From Fimbriimonas sp. (GTDB lineage: Bacteria; Armatimonadota; Fimbriimonadia; Fimbriimonadales; Fimbriimonadaceae), in assembly GCA_031292555.1 (NCBI GenBank), contig JARLGV010000101.1, forward strand, positions 107,651 to 171,650: 64,000 nt of DNA, written 5' to 3'. Position 1 is the first letter of the stretch. Each line of letters begins with the position of its first letter. Below the pieces are notes generated by a model, which was given only the letters and a program-made list of their open reading frames with translations, had not been told where the DNA came from and searched no databases. A program made the translations under genes and the position numbers. This document shows positions 1-8,171 of the stretch, piece after piece.

Positions 1-468
1 AGCGAACTCCTTCGGGGAAAGGGTAAGCGGCGCATCGTCGATGAAGACCTCATGACTTCGCGGGTCGATCTTGAGATTGCCGCGTTCGATGACCTCTTTG
101 ACCGGTTCACCGGTCGAGCGTCGCAAAATGGCCTTTACGCGGGCTGCCAACTCCGAAAGGTTGAACGGCTTGACGACATAGTCGTCGGCGCCCATCTCAA
201 GTCCCTTGATTCGATCAGCCTCGTCGGCGCGAGCAGATAGGAAGATGATTGGAGTAGAACTGTCCTTTCTGACCGCACGGCAGAAATCGAGCCCCGACCT
301 TTGAGGGAGCATGATATCCAAAATGATCAGGTCGGGCTTTATGCGGCGATAGAGCCGCATGCCTTCTTCGGCCGAGTCGGCGGTGAAGGTTGAGAAGCCC
401 TCCTTGCGGAGTTTGTTCTCGACCGTTTCAACGATTGCCGGTTCGTCATCGATTATGAGTAGCTTCAT
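1..468 (-). CDS. OmpR-family response regulator (partial, 3' end off the window)
   Basis: The reverse strand reads MKLLIIDDEPAIVETVENK from the ATG at 468 and stays open to base 1 (156 codons). The receiver domain fills residues 1 to about 118: acidic pair DDE at 7-9, the phosphoacceptor Asp in LIILDIMLP at about 52, the SAR switch Thr/Ser region at about 78, and the conserved Lys in DYVVKPF at about 100. A winged-helix DNA-binding domain starts near residue 130 (IERGNLKIDP...LTLSPKEF) and is cut by the window edge. AAGGGAG lies about 9 nt before the ATG and fixes the start. The family acts as a cytosolic transcription factor phosphorylated by a sensor kinase. The partner kinase would be beyond the left edge, and the target genes cannot be told. 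Confidence 0.93.
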   Translation of the reverse strand, partial: MKLLIIDDEPAIVETVENKLRKEGFSTFTADSAEEGMRLYRRIKPDLIILDIMLPQRSGLDFCRAVRKDSSTPIIFLSARADEADRIKGLEMGADDYVVKPFNLSELAARVKAILRRSTGEPVKEVIERGNLKIDPRSHEVFIDDAPLTLSPKEFA

Positions 469-536
469 TGAGCCGACTCCCTTGGATTCACTCTGTAATC
501 TGTCAACAAGCGCCATGCGTTTACGCCCACGATCGG

Positions 537-586
537 CGCTCTCCAATCATTCATCGGCTTGAAGCCGAGTGAATGATTGGAGAGCG
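537..586. repeat. Long near-perfect hairpin between two minus-strand genes
   Basis: The arms CGCTCTCCAATCATTCA (537-553) and TGAATGATTGGAGAGCG (570-586) are perfect reverse complements over 17 bp. The interior TCGGCTTGAAGCCGA continues the pairing with one bulged G at 569, giving about 22 bp in total and a loop of about 5 nt. A T-rich stretch (TTTGGCTACTTTT) follows only on the plus-strand side. A terminator role would therefore fit plus-strand transcripts, yet both neighbouring genes are on the minus strand. It could be a bidirectional terminator, an RNA-stability element or a small palindromic repeat. Confidence 0.6.
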
Positions 587-688
587 TTTGGCTACTTTTA
601 ACCCATAAACATTAAGAGACTGTAAAACCACCTGGTTATACACGAATAGCCTTGTACGTCGTCCTAGAGTCCGCGAACAGCCCACAGG

Positions 689-1954
689 TTAGCTGGACGC
701 CATGATTTCGACATTTGCCCTTGGTACGGTGACCTCTTCGCCGTCGCTCAATTTTGCGCGTAGCACACGAACCTCGGTTCCTGATTCGAGCACCACCAGT
801 TGGGCAGGCAGATCGGTCACCGTTCCCAACCGGCCGAAATAGGGCTCTCGGATCACCCGGATGGCGGTCCCTGCTTTGAGCTCGAATGCGTCGGCAGCCA
901 CCGAAACCTGCTTGGCGGTCGTTGAGAGGGGAACGAGGATCTCGGGCCGGATGACGCCGGCGCGTATTTGGGTGGCGCCGTTGATGCTGGCCTCTTGCCC
1001 GTCAAGCGACTTGAGAAGATTAAAGGTTCTCTCCGCCATATTGAGGTTGCCGAATCCCTCCGTGACCAACATTGTAAGCGTAATCGGCTCTTGGCCGGTA
1101 ATGGCCACGCCGATATCGAACCCCAAGAATTTGATCAGGTCGCTATCTTTCACTCCACCGGCGATCAAGCCGATTGCTCCGACCGATGCGGCTCTGGTGA
1201 TCGCCTCGTAGGCGATGATGGAGCCGCCGACCAAGATCTTGCCTCGATCGGAGTCGAGAACAGAATCGGCGGTGAGGGCGGCCGCAGCGTTCGGCACGGC
1301 CACGCGAATCGTTCCGACTCGCTCTCCCCCGACACCGAAAATGCCTTGGATCATCGCGCACCGGGTTTCCACAATAACGCCTTCACTGGGAAGCGTCTCG
1401 GCGATCGAGCCCTTGACATAGGCCTTGATGTCGACCGGGATGGAGGGCTCGCGGATCAGAAGATTGCCGGTTACCTCGGATATGCTCTCAAGCACGCCTG
1501 CGTGTTCGGATGTGGCGGTGGGCGCCTTGAACAGTCCGAAGAGCTTCTTGCCTTCGGCGATGAGTTGATCTTTTTGGATGGCGTCGCCGAGCTTGACCTT
1601 CAGGAACGAAGGCACGTCCTGCGGTTCGATCCCCAGTTTCTCGGTGACCTTGACTGTTTGGAGCGCGCCTGGAAGCATCGCCTGTGCGACCACCTGCTCC
1701 GGGTTGACCAAATCGCCGACATTTACGAGCACTTCACCCTTGATGGGGAGCCTTCGCACCCGCCTCACAACGATGTCGCCACTAACAGTGAGTCCGGGGG
1801 TATATGCGCTTGCCAAGTGTTCGAGTTCCTCCAATACGCCGATGCCGGTCGTGAGTCTGATTTTACTAGATCGAATCAAGGGTAAATGCGTATACCCAGC
1901 CATGCCACGGCTGATCGAATTCCATCTTCGACGAGCTGATTGCGGGTCGATCAC
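689..1954 (-). CDS. KOW-motif protein of unknown function
   Basis: A 421-residue protein with no recognised enzyme motif. The C-terminal ~60 residues carry a KOW-like element (IREPYFGRLGTV) followed by short beta strands, as in proteins that bind RNA or ribosomes. The middle (about 150-320) is rich in Gly/Ala/Ile beta-type segments such as GAIGLIAGGVKDSDLI and has no signal peptide. The start is a GTG at 1954 with GGAG about 9 nt upstream. An ATG at 1903 (MAGYTHLPL) is a shorter alternative. It stands alone, with the long hairpin at 537-586 downstream. A role in RNA binding is only an inference from the KOW element. Confidence 0.75.
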   Translation of the reverse strand: MIDPQSARRRWNSISRGMAGYTHLPLIRSSKIRLTTGIGVLEELEHLASAYTPGLTVSGDIVVRRVRRLPIKGEVLVNVGDLVNPEQVVAQAMLPGALQTVKVTEKLGIEPQDVPSFLKVKLGDAIQKDQLIAEGKKLFGLFKAPTATSEHAGVLESISEVTGNLLIREPSIPVDIKAYVKGSIAETLPSEGVIVETRCAMIQGIFGVGGERVGTIRVAVPNAAAALTADSVLDSDRGKILVGGSIIAYEAITRAASVGAIGLIAGGVKDSDLIKFLGFDIGVAITGQEPITLTMLVTEGFGNLNMAERTFNLLKSLDGQEASINGATQIRAGVIRPEILVPLSTTAKQVSVAADAFELKAGTAIRVIREPYFGRLGTVTDLPAQLVVLESGTEVRVLRAKLSDGEEVTVPRANVEIMASS

Positions 1955-2329
1955 GAAGATAGGCTCCAGGCTGCGAAGTTTGGCGACTTTTTTTATGAAG
2001 GCATAGTGAACCTATTTACTCCTCGTTCTAGTTTCTATTCGTGACAAAGGGAGTTTGCAGGCAAGTGGAGACCAGCCAGCCCGCTAGCAGGCGCCACCGC
2101 ATGCCCATTATTCGCTTTACGATAGTTTTAGTCGACAAACTTGTATGTTATGACCGACTTTTCGGGGATTCCAGGCAACCGAACACTGTGCATCACTCTC
2201 GGCCCGGAGTATTGCAGAGCCTCGGAAAGCCGAGGAAATGACCTGTTTATGGGTCGGCGGAGCAAAACTGCGAACTGATTTACGCTCGGTGTCCGTCCTT
2301 TGAGCGTGCCTGACCGGACCCCAGGCTTG
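1955..2329. other. Gene-free stretch upstream of the pil promoter
   Basis: About 375 bases with no supportable gene. The only structure noted is a short hairpin, CCTCGG-AAAG-CCGAGG (2220-2235). No riboswitch consensus or tRNA was recognised on either strand. Confidence 0.5.
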
Positions 2330-2359
2330 TTGACAGCATCCTTGAACCGATGATAAGAT
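2330..2359 (+). promoter_or_regulatory. Sigma-70 type promoter of the pilMNOPQ operon
   Basis: TTGACA at 2330-2335 is a perfect -35. An 18-nt spacer leads to TAAGAT at 2354-2359 as -10. Transcription should start near 2366, giving a 5' leader of about 26 nt that contains the purine-rich AAGGGAAGGG before the ATG at 2392. The promoter overlaps an upstream in-frame ATG at 2350, which therefore cannot be the translation start. Confidence 0.75.
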
Positions 2360-2391
2360 GGGTTCCAGTTAAGGGAAGGGATAGTTACCTA

Positions 2392-3651
2392 ATGGCCAAA
2401 AAGCTAAGTAGCGTGCTCGGCATCGATATCGGCAGTCAGAAAATAAAAGTATGTGAGATCCGTTCCCAAGGTAAAGAACCGGTTATAACGGCGCTTGGAA
2501 TCATTGACACTCCGGAAGGGGCTGTCGATCATACAGGTGTTTACAACAGCGACGCAGTAGGGTCGGCGCTGAAACAGGTTTTGTCCCAGAGTGGAGCGAC
2601 GGTCTCTCAGGCAGTCATTTCGGTCGCAGGGCAGGCAAGTGTTCTTGTCCGTACACTCGAAGTTCCGAAGATGAATCCGACGGAACTGAAGGAGCATATG
2701 CAGTGGGAGATCAACCGTAACATCCCATTTGCTGAAAGCACCATCGTGAGCGATTTTCGTCCGTTGGGCGGAGACGATCCGAACTCGCCCAACATGGACG
2801 TGGTGATGGCAATTGCGCCTCAAAGTGCGATCGACACGATGATCGCATGCGTCAAAAAGGCGGGTCGCAGCACGAATGCGATCGACGTGGAGCCACTCAG
2901 CATGGCGCGGTCGATTCAGAAGAGCTACGACGATATTCTTGCCGGCAAGACGGTTTGCATGGTTGACATCGGCCACAAGACGACCTCGATCAACATCTAC
3001 CACGGCGATCGGTTGCTGATGCCGAGGCAGGTACCCGTCGGCGGAGAGATGTTTACTAAAGCAATCGCAGACGCGTTCGCCATCGGAGTTCCGGATGCGG
3101 AAACGATGAAGATCGACCACTGCGATATCCCGGAGTGGGCTGGGCCCACCACGCAGGCGATCGATCCTTTCGCGGATCCAGGAATTACCGCCGGATTTCA
3201 GGCATACAACCCGTTCGCTGACGATCCGTTGCCTTTCGCTTCGCCAACCGCTTCGCCGTTCGGCGAAACGGGGGTTGACGATGCTCCGGTTGCCCCTGCG
3301 CCAGAACCGCAGGCGGCCGCACCGGTGCCTGCGGATAATTCGCAGGCGGCACAGATCTACAATGCGATCTCTCCGATTCTGGAGGAGTTCGTTTCAGAGG
3401 TGCGCCGCTCCATCGACTATTACCGGAGCCGAGGTGGCGACATCGATGCGATCGAGCTCTGTGGCGGTGGCGCCAAGCTCGGAGGCTTGGTAGCGTATCT
3501 GTCTAAGTCGCTCGGAATTCCGTGTGACGCGTATGACCCGCTGCGACGTCTAAATCTAAACGTTCGCAAAGTTGCCCCGGCATTCGTCGAGGAGCACAAG
3601 CAAGAGTTCGCCGTGGCCGTCGGCAACGGCCTTCACATCTTCTTCGATTGA
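2392..3651 (+). CDS. pilM: Type IV pilus assembly protein PilM
   Basis: Actin-like ATPase that forms the cytoplasmic ring of the type IV pilus alignment complex and binds the N terminus of PilN. The nucleotide-binding fold shows at residues 9-19 (GIDIGSQKIKV), a second phosphate loop at about 192 (VDIGHKTTSIN) and the adenosine motif near the end (ELCGGGAKLGG). The 419 residues exceed the usual ~350 because of a Pro/Ala/Phe-rich insert at roughly 250-320 containing DPFAD and NPFADD units. The start at 2392 is chosen because the ATG at 2350 lies between the -35 and -10, and GGAAGGG precedes 2392. It is the first gene of the operon, 6 nt before pilN. Confidence 0.93.
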   Translation: MAKKLSSVLGIDIGSQKIKVCEIRSQGKEPVITALGIIDTPEGAVDHTGVYNSDAVGSALKQVLSQSGATVSQAVISVAGQASVLVRTLEVPKMNPTELKEHMQWEINRNIPFAESTIVSDFRPLGGDDPNSPNMDVVMAIAPQSAIDTMIACVKKAGRSTNAIDVEPLSMARSIQKSYDDILAGKTVCMVDIGHKTTSINIYHGDRLLMPRQVPVGGEMFTKAIADAFAIGVPDAETMKIDHCDIPEWAGPTTQAIDPFADPGITAGFQAYNPFADDPLPFASPTASPFGETGVDDAPVAPAPEPQAAAPVPADNSQAAQIYNAISPILEEFVSEVRRSIDYYRSRGGDIDAIELCGGGAKLGGLVAYLSKSLGIPCDAYDPLRRLNLNVRKVAPAFVEEHKQEFAVAVGNGLHIFFD

Positions 3652-3657
3652 AACTGC

Positions 3658-4608
3658 ATGAAGCTAAACCTACTGCCAACAACGGTCTCGAAAGGAAAGC
3701 AAGCCAAATCTGGCATCGTCCTTTCTCTCTTGATAGCTCTCGCAGGAGCGGGCGCGGCGATCTTCGTGTCTACGTCCTCGGCGAAGGCGTTGAATGATGC
3801 CAAGGCAGCCTATGAGGATTCGAAAGGACCCGCGGAGGCCGCTTACAGCAAGTCAACTGAAGCCGATGCGATCCTGAACGCCGATTCGTCGGTTGCTTTG
3901 ATCCGCGACGCGAGTCTCGCTGAGGCGATGATCAAGCACAACGACGTCTATCCGGATCTCTACGAGAGTGTCAGGCCCTATGTGCCCTCGTTCTATCGCG
4001 TGAATAGCATGTACGCCACGCCTACGGGAGCAGGTTCGTCCACGATCACCTTGGTTGGCACACTCAAGACCTATCAACAATACGCCGACTTGATGCTGGC
4101 GTTCTCCCGGTACCCAGGCGTCGTCTCAGTGGGCCGGGCCGGCTACCAGTTCAATGACAACATCGTTCCCAATTTGACCCCGGGCGATCAAACCGGTACC
4201 CCGCACAAGCCGAGCGAGGCGCCAGTGCCTGACGACAAGCTTGCGCGGTTGACCTACTTTGAATCTCAGGTTCAGCCACAAGGCTATACGGGCGCCGGAA
4301 ACTTCGGTAGCGGAACGGACAGCACTCGTGGCGCGATGCCGGACTACTCTCTTGTGACGGTGACCCTGACGGTGACCAAAGATCTGCAGGTGCCGCTTCC
4401 CAGAACAACGCTAACAAGCGCCGGTGGAGGAGCAGCGTCGTCAGCAATGACGGCCGGTGGGCCACCCGCAGGAATGGGCGGTCCCGGTGGCATGATGGGC
4501 GGGGGCCCTGGAATGCCAGGTGCGGGAGCTGGCGCAGGCAGCGCTTCTTCGTCTGCCAGCGACAATGCCCCCGTCGGGAAAAAAGGCAAAGCTGACCAGA
4601 GCGACTAG
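3658..4608 (+). CDS. pilN: Type IV pilus assembly protein PilN with Gly/Met-rich tail
   Basis: Inner-membrane alignment-complex protein. A short cytoplasmic N terminus (MKLNLLPTT, the motif that docks into PilM) is followed by one membrane span at about 20-40, a coiled segment and a periplasmic ferredoxin-like region (about 95-165). The last ~60 residues are low complexity, rich in Gly, Met, Pro and Ser, with GGPGGMMGGG-type units, and end in a Lys/Asp cluster. PilN proteins are usually around 180-220 residues, so this 316-residue form is long, with an added loop (about 175-220) and the tail. It sits between pilM and pilO. Confidence 0.87.
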   Translation: MKLNLLPTTVSKGKQAKSGIVLSLLIALAGAGAAIFVSTSSAKALNDAKAAYEDSKGPAEAAYSKSTEADAILNADSSVALIRDASLAEAMIKHNDVYPDLYESVRPYVPSFYRVNSMYATPTGAGSSTITLVGTLKTYQQYADLMLAFSRYPGVVSVGRAGYQFNDNIVPNLTPGDQTGTPHKPSEAPVPDDKLARLTYFESQVQPQGYTGAGNFGSGTDSTRGAMPDYSLVTVTLTVTKDLQVPLPRTTLTSAGGGAASSAMTAGGPPAGMGGPGGMMGGGPGMPGAGAGAGSASSSASDNAPVGKKGKADQSD

Positions 4609-4619
4609 GAACTCTAACT

Positions 4620-5471
4620 ATGAAATTGGGCCGATTTGCAATAATAATGATCGGAATCACGTTCTGCATCGGATTCCTCAGCTGGGGAATCTTTTGGCAG
4701 ATGATTCCGAACAACGCGGAAGTCAAGCTTTTGGATAAGGCTACCGAAGACAACAAGGCGCAGGCTGAAATGATGCCGCAGGCGAAAAAGCGTGTCGAGC
4801 AAGCCAAGCAGATGGTCGACGCAAAGGCCAAGGCTTGGGCAGCCTATGTAGCTACTCGAACTCCGGGAACCAGCCTGAAAGATGGTGGGATCGATCTTTC
4901 GGTGAACCCATGGCAGTTGGTCGTCGATACGCCCAAATTCAGAGATAGCATCCAAAGGGCGGTCAACGAGCAGGTCAAGAAGGGTGGCATCAAGGTCGTC
5001 ACCGCTCCGCTAGTGCCCTTGGTGGATTCGAGCATCCCGGCCAACCAGATTTTGGATAGCTTCTACAACTATCCTTCTATCAAGTTCCCGGTCGTAATTT
5101 TCGACTTTGGTACAGTGACTGTCCAGGGCACTTACAAACAGATCATGGACAATGTCAGGGCCTACAAGTCGATGCCGCACTATCTGGCAGTTGCCGATGG
5201 CCTTCGGATCGATGGAACTTCACCTAACCTGACCGGAACCTATAACCTTTCGATTGTCGGCTTCATTCGAACCAAGACGATCGCTCCTGCCGTCAATGAG
5301 GGTGCAGCAACCTCGGCCGCAGGCGGCTTCGGTGGAGGTGGCGCCGGTGGCAGAATGGGCATGGGCGGTCCTGGTGGAATGATGGGCGGTGGCGCAGGCA
5401 TGCCGCCAGGTATGGGCGGTGGCGGCGGTCCTAGCCGTGGCAAACCGGGCGTTATGGGCGCGTCGTTCTAA
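4620..5471 (+). CDS. pilO: Type IV pilus assembly protein PilO with Gly/Met-rich tail
   Basis: Inner-membrane partner of PilN. One N-terminal span (about 5-25, FAIIMIGITFCIGFLSWGIF) leads into an Ala/Lys/Gln-rich coiled coil (about 40-75) and a periplasmic ferredoxin-like domain (YKQIMDNVRAYKSMPHYLAV is the usual PilO strand-helix element). Residues from about 235 to the end are almost only Gly, Met, Pro and Ala, closely resembling the tail of the preceding PilN (GMGGPGGMMGGG occurs in both). The family assignment rests on topology, the PilO-like repeat and position in the operon. Confidence 0.85.
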   Translation: MKLGRFAIIMIGITFCIGFLSWGIFWQMIPNNAEVKLLDKATEDNKAQAEMMPQAKKRVEQAKQMVDAKAKAWAAYVATRTPGTSLKDGGIDLSVNPWQLVVDTPKFRDSIQRAVNEQVKKGGIKVVTAPLVPLVDSSIPANQILDSFYNYPSIKFPVVIFDFGTVTVQGTYKQIMDNVRAYKSMPHYLAVADGLRIDGTSPNLTGTYNLSIVGFIRTKTIAPAVNEGAATSAAGGFGGGGAGGRMGMGGPGGMMGGGAGMPPGMGGGGGPSRGKPGVMGASF

Positions 5472-5497
5472 ACGAGAACTCAGAGAGTCAGCATAAA

Positions 5498-6292
5498 ATG
5501 AAATTGAATTCCATGACGAACAAAGAACGGAATGCGCGAATCAGCGTCTCGATTCGAGTTCTTGCCCTGAGCGCGATTGTGGTTGCAGCCTACGGTTGTT
5601 CCGGTGGTTCTGGAGCGGGCCCTTCGGCTAACTCGGCTACTACGGCAACAACCACTGCAACCACGCCGACTTACACGCCACCTAACGTGGATGCGGGTAT
5701 TCCCGTCGAGCGATCGACCGACACGAAGGGCTACAAGGCTCTTGTCGATGCGTCTTCTCGATTTGGCAGTCGGCCAGACCCGTTTGCTCTTACGGGTGAT
5801 GAGGCATCCTTCGATCACCAGCAGAACGCTGAACGCGTCATGGGGGAGATGGGAGGCTTTACAGTTCGGTTCGAACTGCCGGAAGAAAAGGAAGTTCAGG
5901 TCATTCCGGAAGAAGCGCAGCCTTATCGTCGCCTTGCCGGCGTCGTCGTAGGGGACTCGGTTCTCGCGATTATCGACATGGGCAACGGGCAGCCGTTCGA
6001 GATTATCCGCCCAGGCATGAAGATCCCGAATTCGGAATGGACGGTCGTCTCGATTAACGAGGACCGAGCCATTCTTCATCGGGACGGAGATGTTCCTCCC
6101 CATACGGTATCGGTTCGGCTCGAAAGCCCTCCCGCAAATCAGACCTCGACGGCAGGATTTGGTGGTGGTGCTCCCGGCAACTTCGGCGGTGGACCCGGAT
6201 TCCCGGGCGCTCCCGGTGGAGGTAGGCCTGGATTCGGCGGAGGTAGAGCAGGAGTCGGCGGAGGGAAGCCGGGCTTCGGTGGGGCTCAGTAG
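5498..6292 (+). CDS. pilP: PilP-like pilus lipoprotein with Gly-rich tail
   Basis: Fourth gene of the pil operon. A hydrophobic export segment at about 19-30 ends in AAYGC, a plausible though non-classical lipobox, followed by a Ser/Thr/Ala linker. A compact beta domain lies at about 125-205 (RRLAGVVVGDSVLAIIDMGNGQ...VRPGMKIPNSEWTVVSINED in outline), which matches the PilP pattern of a small periplasmic beta sandwich that bridges PilNO to the secretin. The last ~50 residues are Gly/Phe/Pro repeats. Sequence similarity to known PilP is too weak to see directly, so the name rests on order, topology and the beta domain. Met6 at 5513 is an alternative start. Confidence 0.75.
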   Translation: MKLNSMTNKERNARISVSIRVLALSAIVVAAYGCSGGSGAGPSANSATTATTTATTPTYTPPNVDAGIPVERSTDTKGYKALVDASSRFGSRPDPFALTGDEASFDHQQNAERVMGEMGGFTVRFELPEEKEVQVIPEEAQPYRRLAGVVVGDSVLAIIDMGNGQPFEIIRPGMKIPNSEWTVVSINEDRAILHRDGDVPPHTVSVRLESPPANQTSTAGFGGGAPGNFGGGPGFPGAPGGGRPGFGGGRAGVGGGKPGFGGAQ

Positions 6293-6301
6293 CAAAATTC
6301 C

Positions 6302-6353
6302 TTTTCAACATGTACAATCGACGCTATAGAATCAAAGAAGCCAGTTTTGGCTT
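6302..6353 (+). promoter_or_regulatory. Possible weak promoter and small hairpin upstream of pilQ
   Basis: The 153-nt gap before pilQ holds TTTTCA (6302-6307), a 17-nt spacer and TATAGA (6325-6330), a weak sigma-70-like pair. It is followed by the perfect hairpin AAGCCA-GTTT-TGGCTT (6338-6353). This could give extra secretin transcripts or tune read-through from pilP. The evidence is only the sequence match. Confidence 0.3.
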
Positions 6354-6445
6354 TCGATTGAATCGTGCGGCATGCGCAGTTTGAGCGGTGGTAACGGAAG
6401 TCGCGGTTAGGGCGGCAGAAAGAGCTAGGTTAACTTAGAGGGTTT

Positions 6446-8113
6446 ATGAGGATAGAAATGCGTATCAACTGGTATAAGATGGCAATGTTGGCGGTCCTCG
6501 CCGGAGTTGTCGTTGCACCAATGTCAATTGCGATGGCGCAGCAGGGGTCAGAGGTCAAGCTCGATCTCAACCTGAAAGACGCTGACATGATGTCCGCGAC
6601 GAATGTGCTATTGCAGAGAACGGGTCTTCAGTGCGTCATCGAGCCCAGTTCGGTTCCCTATCAGAGGGTTACCCTGAAGCTTGATAGCGTGACCGGTGAA
6701 GATGCGCTTCGATACATCTGCCAAGCAGCCGGAGCTTATTTCAAGCGAGATGAGAACGGGGTATTTATCATCAGCCACGAGAAACCCGTTACCGAGCCGC
6801 CGGCGCCGACTACTCCTTCGAAGGTTCCCAAGATCGTTCGCAAGATTAAGGTCATGAAGGCCGGAGCTCGCGACATCTACGATGCCATCGTTGGTGGAAT
6901 GCCGTTCGACGTCAGCCGTGGGCTCAAGGCTCTCGATCAGTTTGCCAAACTTGCTCAGCCTTCAGAAGTCCAACGGATGTATGGCGCTCAAGCCGATGCA
7001 GGCAAGCTTTCCCAACCGCAATTCGGTCCAGCAGTCGTCGCTTCACCGACGCCAGGAAACCTCAACTCCGGCGAGTCCGGAGCCGACATTCAGTTGCCTG
7101 GTTCGGGCAATGAAGGCTCTCACCAGCTTGGTGGCGCCGGCGGATTTGGTGGAGGCATCGGTGGTGGCGGTCAGGGCGGCATCGGTGGCGGTATTGGCGG
7201 TGGCCAGGGTGGCATCGGTGGCGGTCAAGGCGGTGGACAGGGCTCTACGCGTCTCGTGGGTGGCACCGGCCTGGTTGGAGAGAGCATTGACTTCATCTCC
7301 TATGACCCAACCGATAACAGCCTCGTCGTACGAGGGAACGAAGACGATATCAACGATCTTCAGCGCAACATCAATATCTTCGATGTGGCACCAAGACAGG
7401 TCGAGATCAAGGTTGAGTTCATCACTACGACGGACTCGATTTCTAGCGACTTCGGAACGGAGTTCCTGTACCAGCGCGGAATCATTTCTGCTGGCACGAC
7501 TCCTGGTACCTTCGTAAATACGTCGGACCCTGTGTTCGTGAACTATGCATCGGGCAATATCACCTCCCGACTTCGAGCTTCTCTGGCAGAAGGTGCGGGC
7601 AAGGTCGTCAGCGCTCCGATCATTCGCACACTGAACAACCAGCCGGCTACGATCTCGAGCGATATCATCACGTATGTGTTCCTCAACACGACGACTGTAT
7701 CGAACGGTACGATCCTCACTACCTCCAATCCGTATCCGCTTGAGGCTTCGACGACGCTCTCGGTTGCGCCTCGAATCAACGATGACGGAACAATCACGGT
7801 CTATCTGTTGCCGACCATTCAAAGTTTCGTTGGAACTTCTCAGGGACCGAACGGTGAGCAGATTCCAAACGAAGCCAGCCAGGGTATTCGCGTCGTTGCT
7901 CGGGTCAAGAACAACGAGACGATCGTTCTCGGAGGACTTGTGAACAAGAATGAGAACGACAGCGTCAACAAGGTTCCGATCTTGGCTGACCTGCCGATTA
8001 TCGGCCAGTTCTTCCGAACGAACACAAAGTCTAAGACAAACAGCGAACTGCTGATCTTTGTGACACCAAGTATCGTTGACGAAGACACGTCGGCCGGCCC
8101 CGGTGGACCGTAG
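6446..8113 (+). CDS. pilQ: Type IV pilus secretin PilQ
   Basis: Forms the outer-membrane pore through which the pilus leaves the cell. A signal peptide ends near residue 31 (SIAMA/QQ). Residues about 35-115 form an N0/STN-type domain (VKLDLNLKDADMMSATNVLLQRTG). A Gly/Gln-rich linker at about 225-275 separates it from an N-domain strand (IDFISYDPTDNSLVVRG) and the secretin core (about 320-545), which includes VVSAPIIRTLNNQPA and the signature VPILADLPIIGQFFR. At 555 residues it is shorter than proteobacterial PilQ and lacks AMIN domains. The ATG at 6458 is an alternative start with a better-spaced purine tract. A strong terminator follows. Confidence 0.94.
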   Translation: MRIEMRINWYKMAMLAVLAGVVVAPMSIAMAQQGSEVKLDLNLKDADMMSATNVLLQRTGLQCVIEPSSVPYQRVTLKLDSVTGEDALRYICQAAGAYFKRDENGVFIISHEKPVTEPPAPTTPSKVPKIVRKIKVMKAGARDIYDAIVGGMPFDVSRGLKALDQFAKLAQPSEVQRMYGAQADAGKLSQPQFGPAVVASPTPGNLNSGESGADIQLPGSGNEGSHQLGGAGGFGGGIGGGGQGGIGGGIGGGQGGIGGGQGGGQGSTRLVGGTGLVGESIDFISYDPTDNSLVVRGNEDDINDLQRNINIFDVAPRQVEIKVEFITTTDSISSDFGTEFLYQRGIISAGTTPGTFVNTSDPVFVNYASGNITSRLRASLAEGAGKVVSAPIIRTLNNQPATISSDIITYVFLNTTTVSNGTILTTSNPYPLEASTTLSVAPRINDDGTITVYLLPTIQSFVGTSQGPNGEQIPNEASQGIRVVARVKNNETIVLGGLVNKNENDSVNKVPILADLPIIGQFFRTNTKSKTNSELLIFVTPSIVDEDTSAGPGGP

Positions 8114-8137
8114 CCTCTAGACCACACAACCAGCTCG

Positions 8138-8171
8138 GGTGGCAGGATAAACTATCCTGCCACCTTTCTTT
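8138..8171 (+). terminator. Rho-independent terminator of the pil operon, abutting the aroK start
   Basis: GGTGGCAGGATA (8138-8149), loop AAC, then TATCCTGCCACC (8153-8164): a perfect 12-bp stem followed by TTTCTTT (8165-8171). The first base after the T-run is the A of the aroK ATG at 8172, so the same bases serve as terminator tail and as the whole region just upstream of a start codon. Confidence 0.85.

Noticed and set aside
968..1885. Long open frame opposite the KOW protein gene
   Set aside because: An antisense shadow of high-GC codon use, with no recognisable domain or ribosome binding site.
2120..2329. A riboswitch upstream of the pil operon
   Set aside because: No GEMM or other riboswitch consensus was recognised, and the mapped-looking promoter lies downstream of the region.
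2350..2391. An upstream in-frame ATG at 2350 for pilM
   Set aside because: It lies between the -35 (2330-2335) and the -10 (2354-2359), so it would not be in the transcript.
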